64,000 nucleotides of DNA from assembly GCF_030718935.1 (NCBI RefSeq), contig NZ_CP132194.1:2604001-2668000 (forward strand), read 5' to 3'. The translations under genes were made by a program, and so were the position numbers. Shown here in pieces: positions 42,378 through 51,160 of this stretch; within the stretch, counting starts at the first letter, position 1; the number at the start of each line of letters is the position of its first letter. Source of the stretch: Psychrobacter sp. M13. Its GTDB lineage: Bacteria; Pseudomonadota; Gammaproteobacteria; Pseudomonadales; Moraxellaceae. Under the pieces are notes generated by a model. It did no database searches and was not told where the DNA came from. It saw nothing but the letters and a program-made list of their open reading frames with translations.

Positions 42378-43694
42378 ATGAGTATAGATAATAGCAGCCT
42401 TATAAATCCTTCAAGCCGTCAGACCTATCAACGTCATGGGCGTACCACAAGCATTGATGATCATAGTGATTTGCAGGTTTTACGTCGTATCAAGCGTCAC
42501 CTTCTGCCTAAAGATTTTACTATCTCACCGACATTGTTAGCCCAAATAGTAGAGGGTTATGATATCGGTGATCCTATCGCGGATAAGCTTGCCGCCGACG
42601 GCATACGCTTTGCTAAGCCGCTACAGCGCAGTATTATCCAAGGTGAAAGTGACCAATCGCTTGCTGATAACCCCTCTTTTATGATGCTGACTGAGCAATT
42701 TGGCGCTCATCCTGACTGGTATGACCCTAAGCTGGCTGAGATTGGCGCTATCGCTTATCGTCGCTATCCCCTGATGCTCATTTGGTTATTGCGTAATGTG
42801 GCGCTGATGGCTGGCTATAGTATTCCTGCCCTCTCACTACCACTTATCCAAACGGGCGCACTAATGCATGATGCCCTGCCTAGGCTCATGCGTACCTACG
42901 CTTATATATTGGCAGTATCTGAATACCCACAGCTCAAGACTAACCCTAAGCAAGCGCCTATTAGTCAAGTACTAGCGATCAGCTCTGAGGGCTGGCGACA
43001 GTCTATAAATGTACGTCAAATTCATACCTTAGTTCGGCAAAATCTGCTTAAAGGCAAGTTAACTTCAGCAGAAGGTGTTATTGCTGATAGTGATCAACAT
43101 CATAATGCTGATGGTAGCTGGAATACAGATTATTGGGGTGTGCCGATTAATCAAAGTGATATGATCGCCACTCACTTGCAGTTTTCATTATTGATTATGC
43201 GTGGTCTGCGTATTTTGGGTGCGCGTATCAGTAGCGAGGAAGCGCAAGGCATCCTACATCTGTGGAATCTTGCCAGCTATTGGATGGGCGTCGATCTTGA
43301 GCGCTTGCCCAAAGATGAAGCCGCCTGTTGGGAGTGGCTTTATACTTACCTCTCAATCCAGCAGCTGGATTTTAAGATGGGACAGCCATTAGCCAAAGCG
43401 CTACATGATCTACCGCGCCAACTCATGGGTGAAGACAATCGTAAAGGTCGGTTTGTAGAGATGGTCAACGCTAGCGTGACCCGAACCTTAGTCGGTGATG
43501 ATATCGGCGATGGGCTGGACTTGCCAAAGTCCAAAATTCGCTTTGGTGTGCTGTCTTCAGTGCCGATACTATTCGCACTCGATAGCGCACGACAATATAA
43601 TGATAGAGTTGCTGATAAGCTAGAGCGCTTTCGAGCTCGTCGCCAAGATAATATGAACTGGTGGCTCAAAAAGAACGATAATTATTATAAATAG
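42378..43694 (+). CDS. MpaB/DUF2236 (rubber-oxygenase-like) family protein
   Basis: This 438-residue protein matches the ER-bound oxygenase MpaB / latex-clearing-protein superfamily (DUF2236). In order, it has a hydrophobic helix region (about 133-160), WRQSINVRQIHTLVRQNLL (about 207-225, resembling the R-x-x-H signature), WGVPINQSDMIATHLQFS (about 254-272), and WNLASYWMGVDLERLPKD (about 303-320). Members are b-type heme oxygenases or uncharacterised. The ATG at 42378 is used; a TTG directly before it is ignored. It is convergent with the NUDIX gene 22 bases downstream. The substrate is unknown. Confidence 0.75.
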   Translation: MSIDNSSLINPSSRQTYQRHGRTTSIDDHSDLQVLRRIKRHLLPKDFTISPTLLAQIVEGYDIGDPIADKLAADGIRFAKPLQRSIIQGESDQSLADNPSFMMLTEQFGAHPDWYDPKLAEIGAIAYRRYPLMLIWLLRNVALMAGYSIPALSLPLIQTGALMHDALPRLMRTYAYILAVSEYPQLKTNPKQAPISQVLAISSEGWRQSINVRQIHTLVRQNLLKGKLTSAEGVIADSDQHHNADGSWNTDYWGVPINQSDMIATHLQFSLLIMRGLRILGARISSEEAQGILHLWNLASYWMGVDLERLPKDEAACWEWLYTYLSIQQLDFKMGQPLAKALHDLPRQLMGEDNRKGRFVEMVNASVTRTLVGDDIGDGLDLPKSKIRFGVLSSVPILFALDSARQYNDRVADKLERFRARRQDNMNWWLKKNDNYYK

Positions 43695-43716
43695 CTATCG
43701 CTGACCTAATCTTAAA

Positions 43717-44493
43717 CTAGCGATCTAATGCTATGCCTGACTCTTGCACGCGATAATACCAATCGAGCTGACGATCAAAGCCTGTTTTAAGTAAATTTGC
43801 TAGGATCATACCCGTTAAGCCCCAAACCGTTTCGCCTTCAATCTCCCAGCTTGGGGTGACGATAGTCGATGTTTGCCCTAACATGGTATACTCTATCGCA
43901 TACTCAATGGTCGGTTGAGTGGTAAAAGTTTCAAAGTCTGCCCAAAAGATACGCGATATTTCTGCCAGCTCTGGCACCAGCACCAAATCTGGTGCTATAA
44001 GCGCCACAATAGGGCGTACACTCATACCGCTTTTTGAGGTTTGAATAGGCAATTGACCAACGATTTGTACTTTATTCGGTGACAAGGCGGTTTCTTCACA
44101 GGCTTCTCGCAGTGCCGTCACGACGTTGTTGCCATCCCCTATTTCATATTTCCCGCCAGCACAAGATATCTCGCTAGCATGACTCTTCATATGTGCGGCG
44201 CGCCGAGTCAATAATAGCTTGGGACGATTTTCATTAGTGATAGCAACTAGTACCGAAGCATCGGCAATAGGGGTTTTATATAAGCTATCTAATAAGCGAG
44301 TGCGATTGCTATTATGATAAATACCATCTCTGCTATTAGTATTATTTAGCGTTTGGCCTATCGTCTGATCTGGCGTATTAAGCGTTTCATACTGCACACG
44401 CTCAGCCAATTGTCTCAGCGTAGGATGACGAATAAAAGCGGGCAGCGCGACTGTTAATTCATTAAAATTATCAGCATATTGCGATTTGGTCAT
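43717..44493 (-). CDS. NUDIX hydrolase, CoA pyrophosphatase-like
   Basis: This 258-residue NUDIX protein resembles the NudL/CoA-diphosphatase family. After about 75 hydrophilic residues comes VLVAITNENRPKLLLTRRA, and then the NUDIX box GGKYEIGDGNNVV-ALREACEETAL (about 130-155). It continues with a region like that of CoAses (PIVALIAPD, then WADFETF) and a C-terminal VWGLTGMILANLL. AAGG lies upstream of the ATG. CoA specificity is inferred from the overall pattern only. Confidence 0.78.
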   Translation of the reverse strand: MTKSQYADNFNELTVALPAFIRHPTLRQLAERVQYETLNTPDQTIGQTLNNTNSRDGIYHNSNRTRLLDSLYKTPIADASVLVAITNENRPKLLLTRRAAHMKSHASEISCAGGKYEIGDGNNVVTALREACEETALSPNKVQIVGQLPIQTSKSGMSVRPIVALIAPDLVLVPELAEISRIFWADFETFTTQPTIEYAIEYTMLGQTSTIVTPSWEIEGETVWGLTGMILANLLKTGFDRQLDWYYRVQESGIALDR

Positions 44494-44827
44494 TGTAAGT
44501 ACCTTCTTTTTCTTAGCTATTCTTTATTATATTTTTGCAATTTAGAACAGCGCTGTATTTTCATTTTAAAGACTATCAGATCTTTAATATTATCAAACGG
44601 TAGACGCTAAAAGCTGCATTTGATTTAGACTAGCCTAAACCCTGCTCTACTGCACAAAGTTTATGTGACTGCTGATACGATTATTAACTTTCAGCGCTGG
44701 ACAATAATTAATATCAGCTCAATCTGTGCTATCTTAAGGTAAAATTCTAAAACAATCTTTTACTGCTTGTTTTTACTTACTGAAAATAAATTTCATTTAT
44801 AATTTCTATAACAATAAGGCCGTTATT
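44494..44827. other. Divergent region between two NUDIX genes with interrupted inverted repeat
   Basis: This 334-base AT-rich region separates two divergent NUDIX genes. It contains a two-part inverted repeat: GCTGATA (44671-44677) with TATCAGC (44712-44718), enclosing ATTATT (44680-44685) with AATAAT (44703-44708). No ORF is supported. The promoters of both genes should lie here. Confidence 0.45.
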
Positions 44828-45391
44828 ATGCGCTATTGTCTCGAATGTGGCCACGAAGCCGAACGTAAAATCCCACCTACTGATAATATACCGCGTTTGG
44901 TATGCCCTAACTGCAATTATATTCACTACGAAAATCCAAAAGTGATTTGTGGCTCGTTGGTCGTACATAAACACAGAGTGTTATTATGCCGTCGTGCTAT
45001 TGAGCCACAATACGGCTTATGGACGATACCTGCGGGATTTATGGAAAATGGTGAGACCATCGCAGAGGGCGCAGCGCGCGAAAGCTTTGAAGAGGCAGAT
45101 GCAGTAGTCACTAATCCACAGCTTTACTGTATTTATGATATTCCTGATATTGGTCAGATTTACGTTATTTATTTGAATGATCTTAAAGACGGCGCTTATG
45201 GTATCGGCTCTGAGAGTCTTGACTGTGCCTTATTTACTGAAGAAGACATTCCTTGGGATACTATTGCTTTTGAGGCGGTAAAACGTACCCTAAAAAGCTA
45301 TTTTTCAGATCGCAAGCAATTTGATAATCGCGAAGACTTCCCTATTCATCAAGATCAAATCGCTAAAGATCAGAGCATTAAGCGTTATTAG
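44828..45391 (+). CDS. NUDIX hydrolase with N-terminal zinc ribbon (FAD pyrophosphatase-like)
   Basis: This 187-residue protein has a zinc ribbon, CLECGHE (C4, C7) with CPNCNYIHYENP (C26, C29), followed by a NUDIX domain with LWTIPAGFMENGETIAEGAARESFEEA (about 64-90). The layout (zinc ribbon, HYENPK, NUDIX box, DIPDIGQIYVIYL, ESLDCALF) is close to what I recall of plant NUDX23-type FAD pyrophosphatases and their bacterial relatives. AAGG lies before the ATG. FAD/ADP-ribose preference is inference. A terminator follows. Confidence 0.8.
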   Translation: MRYCLECGHEAERKIPPTDNIPRLVCPNCNYIHYENPKVICGSLVVHKHRVLLCRRAIEPQYGLWTIPAGFMENGETIAEGAARESFEEADAVVTNPQLYCIYDIPDIGQIYVIYLNDLKDGAYGIGSESLDCALFTEEDIPWDTIAFEAVKRTLKSYFSDRKQFDNREDFPIHQDQIAKDQSIKRY

Positions 45392-45426
45392 CATTAAAGC
45401 ATTAATTATTACTGAACCTAAAGTAT

Positions 45427-45457
45427 AAAAAGCCAAGCAACTATGCTTGGCTTTTTT
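45427..45457. terminator. Bidirectional terminator after the NUDIX gene
   Basis: A hairpin AGCCAAGC (45431-45438) with GCTTGGCT (45445-45452), with A residues upstream and T residues downstream, serving the NUDIX gene and the convergent protease gene. Confidence 0.88.
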
Positions 45458-45480
45458 ATAATCTAAAATACAGCAGTAGG

Positions 45481-48400
45481 TTAGCTCTTAATTTTACATA
45501 CTTTAAAGCCAAGCTCTTTTACAGCCTCTTCTTTATCGTACGGCGCTAACACCGCGCGTACATGGTCTTGACCCTGCAGATATTGCTGAGCAACGCGCTG
45601 CAAGTCATTGATAGTAACGGCTAAGATAGCGGCGCGCATCTTGCGTTGCCAGTCTGCTCCACGATGATGCAGATTGGCAAAGCAAGCTTTGATCGCCTCG
45701 CCAGCAGGAGAGCCTGGTTTATCCATGCCTGAAACGATGCCCAAAATAGCTTCTTCTAATTGCTCATCCGTTTGCGGCTCATTTAATAGCCATTCGATAC
45801 TGGCATCGAAATGCGCAAAGGTCTCGTTACAATTGGGATCGCGATAGCTAAAGAATTTAAAGGCACAAGCGTTGGCGTCGTAGCCTGCCCCGCCACCATA
45901 CGCGCCGCCACGCTCACGAATAGCACTGTGCAAGTAGCCGTTGCGTAAGTAAGGCGCGAGCACCATTAGCGCTGCGGTATCAGGATGATCAGCGGCTGGC
46001 ACAGTATAGGCGCTGGCATTATGATACACGTTGGTCGCTACCAACCACGCCAAATCCTCAACAATTGGATTACTCTCTAAAGATTGTGTGACGTCTGTTT
46101 CACCATTTAGGGCTGAATCTAAAGATAATCCACTAAACTCGCTTGGAATATTAACCATCGATAATTGAGCGGTTGCGTCAAACTTTGGCGCATCACTGTC
46201 TTGCCAGCTCTCGACAATCAAATTGCTCAAACGCTCGGTTTGCTCGGCTTCACAAATAATAGCCGCGTGTTTGGGTAGACTTAGCAGACGCTGATGTAAG
46301 TCCATCAAGCTCGTCGCCAGCTGATCCCAAAGCGCCTCATCTTCACTAGCATGAGTCAAAAACTCCTTGAGCGCACCCAGCGCAGGCAGACCGCTGCGCA
46401 CATACTCCAACTGCGCTTGACGGCTCATGGCACGACTGGCGGTCTGGAGCGCATAAGCATGACCTGCACTAGATAGACGCGATTGCCAAGAAGCTTGGCG
46501 TGATTGCAAGATTTCTTTAATACGTGCGTGCTCGGTAAAGACACTATGCTCCATGACTTCCTTGAGCAGATCGATAGCCTCAGGCTTGCGATTCAAGGCA
46601 CGAGTTGCCATCACAAAATAGCTTGTTATTGTTTGGCTATCATCAATGCTTGTGCGCTGGCTGACGCGTGCGGTCACCCCAGAGGAGTGCGCCGCTTGCT
46701 TAGCTTGCAGCTCATAGGCATCCATTGAGTCGGTACCAAGCTCAGATAATAGGGCTAAATAAACCGGCAATAGCGGATGATTAATCACATCGTTAGCAGG
46801 CAGCTGCTTATATATAGAGTCGGCGTTTTCAGGATTGATCGCATCTGTTAATGGCACGATGACCTGATAATAATACAGACCATTAGTGCCCGCTTCATAT
46901 TCGAATAATGTGCTCTGCTCGCCACTTAGCATGATCTGCTTTTGACTGCCTTGCTTAAAGCTAATATCTGCAGGCACGTCCTCTAATCCCACCTTTGGCA
47001 ACAAGCTCAAGTCATCTGGTGCGGCTTGACGCGCCGCCAAGTCTAGCGCTTGTTGCTTTAGAATAGACTTATCATCAGCGCTCATATCCATCGCGATAGT
47101 GTCAAGACGCACTTGTTCAGCAGCCGCAAGACGCGCAGACTTTTCGCTATCTGGTGTCAACGTCACACGTACGCGATGGTTATTATCAAGTAGGTGATGC
47201 TTGATTAAATTAGGTAGCCACTGCTTATCTTTTACCTGCTCGCGTAGCCATAGTAGGTGCTCATCAACTTCCCAAACATCTAGAGGATTGCCATCATGAA
47301 TAGCGGTACTAAAGCCCTCAAGCAATAGATTCAACCCATAAGGCATACTATCGCCACCGATATGACGCTGATCGATTTCAATCTGATGCAGTATGGTCTC
47401 AATGGTTTCATCATCGATAGGCTGGCTGGCCACTTGCGTCAACAAGTCAATGATACCTTGCTCAACCGCTTCGGCATGCTCAGCTTCAGAACCGCGCAGA
47501 CCGGTATAGAACACCATCTCGTAATGACTATCGTCAAGGCCTAATAATGGGCTTGGTGCTTTACCCAGCGGATGGCTATCAAGATAGGCACGCAATGGCG
47601 AGCCTGCATGCTCAATTAATACGCCCTCAAGCAAACGCAATGCCAAGCGCTGCTTGGGATCAGTAATCGACGGCAATAACCACGCGATAACATGGTGAGT
47701 TTGGTGGTCTCCTGCCTCATCAGCAGTATAAGTGTCGGTGGCGATAATAGGGGCAGAAAAGCGCACTTCTGGACGCGAAACATGCTTTTTACCCGCCGCA
47801 AAACGCGTCAAAGCATCATCATGGATCTTAGTTTGAGTTTCGCGTACTGGAATATTACCAAAGCTCATAATCACACTATTAGACGGATGATAGTGGCTCT
47901 GATGAAACTCGACCAGCTCGTTGTGGGTCAAGTCTGGAATATCAGCAGGGTCACCGCCAGAATTATAATGATAAGTCGTCGTCGGGAATAAGTGATGGGC
48001 GACGGTATGATAAAGCTGATCAATCTCATCACTCATCGCGCCTTTCATCTCGTTAAAGACAATGCCCTTAAACTCAGGCTTATCATCAGCATCTAATTCG
48101 ACACGGATACCCTCTTGAGCAAAATCAAGCGGATGAATATTAGGGAAAAATGAGGCATCAAGATAAATAGCTAATAAGTTAAAGTAGTCGTTCTTATTTT
48201 GTGTGGCATACGGATAAGCCGTCCAATCGGCAGCGGTCATAGCATTCATAAAAGTATTGAGTGAGCGCTTAATCATCGAAAAAAACGGATCACGTACGGG
48301 GAACTTCTCAGAGCCACAGAGCGCCACGTGCTCAAGCACATGCGCCTCACCTTTTGAGTCCATTGGCTGAGTACGAAAACCGACCAAAAAAGCATTCTCA

Positions 48401-48549
48401 TCGCTTGGATGCGCCAAATGATAATGCATCGCTCCTGTCTTAACATGCTGACTGATCAACACATCCATCGATAGTGCCTCGATATGGCGGTGTTCAAGCA
48501 GCTCAAATTCGGAATGCAGTGTTAAGTCAGCGTTAAAAATATCGGTCAT
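45481..48549 (-). CDS. M16 family metallopeptidase, presequence-protease (PreP)-like
   Basis: This is a zinc peptidase of the M16C/PreP type that degrades short, often unfolded peptides. The 1022-residue protein has the inverted zinc motif HVLEH (H70, E73, H74) with the downstream region FNEMKGAMSD supplying another glutamate. Its four-domain length is typical of PreP, and the C-terminal domain carries RGGAYGGGA. No signal peptide is visible, so it is probably cytoplasmic. The gene is monocistronic. Confidence 0.88.
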   Translation of the reverse strand: MTDIFNADLTLHSEFELLEHRHIEALSMDVLISQHVKTGAMHYHLAHPSDENAFLVGFRTQPMDSKGEAHVLEHVALCGSEKFPVRDPFFSMIKRSLNTFMNAMTAADWTAYPYATQNKNDYFNLLAIYLDASFFPNIHPLDFAQEGIRVELDADDKPEFKGIVFNEMKGAMSDEIDQLYHTVAHHLFPTTTYHYNSGGDPADIPDLTHNELVEFHQSHYHPSNSVIMSFGNIPVRETQTKIHDDALTRFAAGKKHVSRPEVRFSAPIIATDTYTADEAGDHQTHHVIAWLLPSITDPKQRLALRLLEGVLIEHAGSPLRAYLDSHPLGKAPSPLLGLDDSHYEMVFYTGLRGSEAEHAEAVEQGIIDLLTQVASQPIDDETIETILHQIEIDQRHIGGDSMPYGLNLLLEGFSTAIHDGNPLDVWEVDEHLLWLREQVKDKQWLPNLIKHHLLDNNHRVRVTLTPDSEKSARLAAAEQVRLDTIAMDMSADDKSILKQQALDLAARQAAPDDLSLLPKVGLEDVPADISFKQGSQKQIMLSGEQSTLFEYEAGTNGLYYYQVIVPLTDAINPENADSIYKQLPANDVINHPLLPVYLALLSELGTDSMDAYELQAKQAAHSSGVTARVSQRTSIDDSQTITSYFVMATRALNRKPEAIDLLKEVMEHSVFTEHARIKEILQSRQASWQSRLSSAGHAYALQTASRAMSRQAQLEYVRSGLPALGALKEFLTHASEDEALWDQLATSLMDLHQRLLSLPKHAAIICEAEQTERLSNLIVESWQDSDAPKFDATAQLSMVNIPSEFSGLSLDSALNGETDVTQSLESNPIVEDLAWLVATNVYHNASAYTVPAADHPDTAALMVLAPYLRNGYLHSAIRERGGAYGGGAGYDANACAFKFFSYRDPNCNETFAHFDASIEWLLNEPQTDEQLEEAILGIVSGMDKPGSPAGEAIKACFANLHHRGADWQRKMRAAILAVTINDLQRVAQQYLQGQDHVRAVLAPYDKEEAVKELGFKVCKIKS

Positions 48550-48881
48550 AGTTATCCTTATTATTGCCTTTTTGCTCTTGTTAATTGAGTAAATAACGGC
48601 TCACAAAAATTATTATCAAGGTATTAGAATTGAATAGCATCTAGATGTAATGATGAATTTGATAAAAGCATCACTAAATAGCATTTGCCTAACGCTGATA
48701 GATGGGGCTTGCTTATATAGAAGTCAAGGTGACTGGCTCAAGTTATACCCTCAAGAATAGTCAAAAGTATAGCTGAAAAGTAGAATCCTTAAATACTTAA
48801 CAAAGCATATCCGCAGTGCTATTATGGAGTTGCCTGCTAAAAAACCTACTAAAAAATTGTATCGCAAATAAAGGTCAACTT

Positions 48882-49343
48882 ATGAGTTATAAACATGTTT
48901 TATTGGTTACTGATTTATTATCCGATGCCGATATAGTCGCCCAAAAGGCCAAGTATGTCATTGCCAATCGTCCCGAAATTAAGCTGTCTATCCTGCATAT
49001 CGTTGAAGATGATATGGTGCGCTTTGGTTATGAATTAGTCCCTGCTTCTAGTCTCTCAGGTGAAACCGATGGCGAGCATTGGCAACAGGCACGAGCCAAG
49101 CTGGCGCAGTTCCTAGAACGTAACCAGCTAAATGCGGTCAAGTCAGAGGTAACTGCTGCTATCTCGAATGATAAAGGTATTGTTAACTATTGCCATAAAC
49201 AAGATGTTGACCTGCTCATTATTGGACGCCATGAACGTCGCGGAATCGCCGCTTGGCTAGTTGGTGCCACGGCGGATAATATCTTACCTAATGTGCCTTG
49301 CGATAGCTTAGTAGTTAAACTCGATATGCCAGTATCGGCATAA
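48882..49343 (+). CDS. Universal stress protein (first of a tandem pair)
   Basis: This is a UspA-family protein of 153 residues: KHVLLVTDLLSDADIV at the start, LSILHIVED in the middle, and VDLLIIGRHERRGIAAWLVGATADNIL near the C-terminus. The ATG at 48882 with AAAGG upstream is preferred; an upstream GTG at 48816 would add an unlikely leader. It is about three-quarters identical by eye to the next gene, so they are a tandem duplication. ATP-binding type is uncertain. Confidence 0.85.
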   Translation: MSYKHVLLVTDLLSDADIVAQKAKYVIANRPEIKLSILHIVEDDMVRFGYELVPASSLSGETDGEHWQQARAKLAQFLERNQLNAVKSEVTAAISNDKGIVNYCHKQDVDLLIIGRHERRGIAAWLVGATADNILPNVPCDSLVVKLDMPVSA

Positions 49344-49459
49344 CTAGGGCGTGTTGATTATGTTATTAACTAGGCAATACTACTTAAGACAGCAGGCCCT
49401 AGTAGTGATATTATAAAGGTAATATCTAATTTGAATAACTTAGAGCGAGGGTTGTAATT

Positions 49460-49915
49460 ATGACTTATCAACATATCTTACTGGTGACCGATCTACTCTC
49501 TGACGCTGATATAGTGGCACAAAAGGCTAAGCATATCGTGGTCAATCGCCCCGGATCTAAGCTGTCGGTGCTGCATATTGTCAAAGATACTATGGTTGGC
49601 TTCGGCTATGAGCTGGTGCCTGCGTCTAGTCTATATGATGAGATCGATGATGAGCGCTGCCAAGAAGCCCGCGCAAAGCTGGCTGAGTTTTTGCTGCGTA
49701 ATGAGCTGACAGTGGTGAACTCTGAGGTGACAACGGCCATCTCCAATAGTGAAGGCATCGTTAATTATTGCGAAAAAAACGATGTTGATTTATTAGTCAT
49801 CGGTCGTCATGAGCGTCACGGTATCGCCGCTTGGCTCAGTGGCGCAACGGCTGATAATATCTTACCAAATGTACCGTGTGATAGCTTAGTGGTTAGACTG
49901 GATAAACCTGTATAA
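49460..49915 (+). CDS. Universal stress protein (second of a tandem pair)
   Basis: This UspA-family protein of 151 residues is a close paralogue of the preceding gene. The identical segments include VTDLLSDADIVAQKAK, FGYELVPASSL, and the end stretch GATADNILPNVPCDSLVV. The differences cluster in the mid-protein loop (about 58-75). A GAGGG-type site lies about 11 bases upstream. The 116-base spacer after the first copy could hold its own promoter. Confidence 0.85.
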   Translation: MTYQHILLVTDLLSDADIVAQKAKHIVVNRPGSKLSVLHIVKDTMVGFGYELVPASSLYDEIDDERCQEARAKLAEFLLRNELTVVNSEVTTAISNSEGIVNYCEKNDVDLLVIGRHERHGIAAWLSGATADNILPNVPCDSLVVRLDKPV

Positions 49916-49942
49916 AAGATAGCTAAAGTTACTTATGAATCA

Positions 49943-49982
49943 AAAATAGCGCTTTAGATTTATTTCTATAGCGCTATTTTAT
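49943..49982. terminator. Bidirectional terminator between usp pair and LysR gene
   Basis: A perfect AAAATAGCGCT (49943-49953) with AGCGCTATTTT (49970-49980) hairpin. It lies between convergent genes and can act in both directions. Confidence 0.8.
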
Positions 49983-50009
49983 TGTGCAATTGCCTGTCTA
50001 GTAAGCGAC

Positions 50010-50945
50010 TCAACCCTCACTGATAATATCAATAAAGCTCTGCCAAATTGGGCTTTGATGCCGAGCTTTATGCCAGACTAGCCACCATGTCCGTGCCAAA
50101 TCGATATTATCTACCTTTATTTGCACCAGCTTACCATCTGCCAGCTCCGGCTCTATGACATATTGAGACAGACAGCCAATGCCGATATCTGCACTGACCA
50201 TATTCTTGATCGCCTCCGATTGCTGAATCGCCATGACTACCTCAACGTTTGGTAGATGTTGCAGCAGTTGCTCATCGATAATCTGCCGTGTACCTGAACC
50301 CGCTTCTCTCACTAACAAGGGTAGCTGTGCTAATTGATCAGTGTTTAGTCGGTAACAAGCTTCATTCGTATCATAATTAGCTAAATCCGTTAACCACTTG
50401 CTATCTCGCTTGGCAAACAATATCAAAGTATCAGTGCGCCAAGCTTGCTGCTCTATCACTTTACTATCAGCTGGACGCGGCATTCCCTCAACTAGCGCAA
50501 GATCTATATTAAGTTGTTCAACTTCGCTTACCACTTCCTGAGTATTGGCAATAGTCATCTCAATGTGAGCATTAGGTAGCTTCTCATATAGCTTTGCCAG
50601 CAATGGCGGTAGTACATAATTGCCAATAGTAGTACTGGCGCCAATATGAATCTGCCCTGCTTGATGCTTATGATAGTGCTCAAGCACTAAGGATTGTTCC
50701 AATATAGCTTGCGCTTGCACATAGACAGGCTTCGCATTTGCATGTGGATTGAGCCTGCGTCCTACCCGCTCAAACAATGGCATTTGCAACCGTGCTTCAA
50801 GTTCACTTAATGCATGACTTACCGCTGATTGTGATAAATGCAGCTGTAAGCTGGCGCTACTGGTGCTCCCTGTTTTATAAATACTCACAAATATGGCCAA
50901 TTGTCTGAGGGTAATCTTTGGTAAGGTCTGCGCTAGAGTCTGCAT
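50010..50945 (-). CDS. LysR-family regulator (YeiE-like), divergent to yeiH-like gene
   Basis: This is a LysR-type transcription regulator of 311 residues: a winged helix-turn-helix at the N-terminus (LRQLAIFVSIYKTGSTSSASLQLHLSQSAVSHALSELE, about 13-50, in several segments) and an effector-binding domain from about 95. It is divergent from a YeiH-family gene, as E. coli yeiE is from yeiH. It most likely regulates that gene through the T-N11-A palindrome in the shared region. The effector is unknown. Confidence 0.88.
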   Translation of the reverse strand: MQTLAQTLPKITLRQLAIFVSIYKTGSTSSASLQLHLSQSAVSHALSELEARLQMPLFERVGRRLNPHANAKPVYVQAQAILEQSLVLEHYHKHQAGQIHIGASTTIGNYVLPPLLAKLYEKLPNAHIEMTIANTQEVVSEVEQLNIDLALVEGMPRPADSKVIEQQAWRTDTLILFAKRDSKWLTDLANYDTNEACYRLNTDQLAQLPLLVREAGSGTRQIIDEQLLQHLPNVEVVMAIQQSEAIKNMVSADIGIGCLSQYVIEPELADGKLVQIKVDNIDLARTWWLVWHKARHQSPIWQSFIDIISEG

Positions 50946-51036
50946 GGTGTTCTCTATTCATTTATGATTGTAGGTGCATTTAGTTTTTTTAAGGTACGCG
51001 GGAGGCATCCTACGCCCATGTCAGTTTTAAAAAAAT

Positions 51037-51104
51037 CTATCTAAAAAATCGATAGTTTATATCTTATTAATCTGTTTTTATTATAGATTAACTTTACTTA
51101 TAAT
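51037..51104 (+). promoter_or_regulatory. LysR-type operator and -10 box in the lysR-yeiH intergenic region
   Basis: A perfect TAATCT-N11-AGATTA palindrome (51068-51073 and 51085-51090) fits the T-N11-A form of LysR-family sites. A second palindrome, CTATC (51037-51041) with GATAG (51051-51055), lies upstream. A consensus-like TATAAT (51099-51104) follows with no good -35 at the right distance (51076-51081 reads TTTTAT). This fits an activator-dependent promoter for the YeiH-type gene. Confidence 0.6.
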
Positions 51105-51160
51105 AGCTTTATACGCCCTAAAGTTTTAAAAATAATAAACCTATTATAAGTAGAAAAGTC

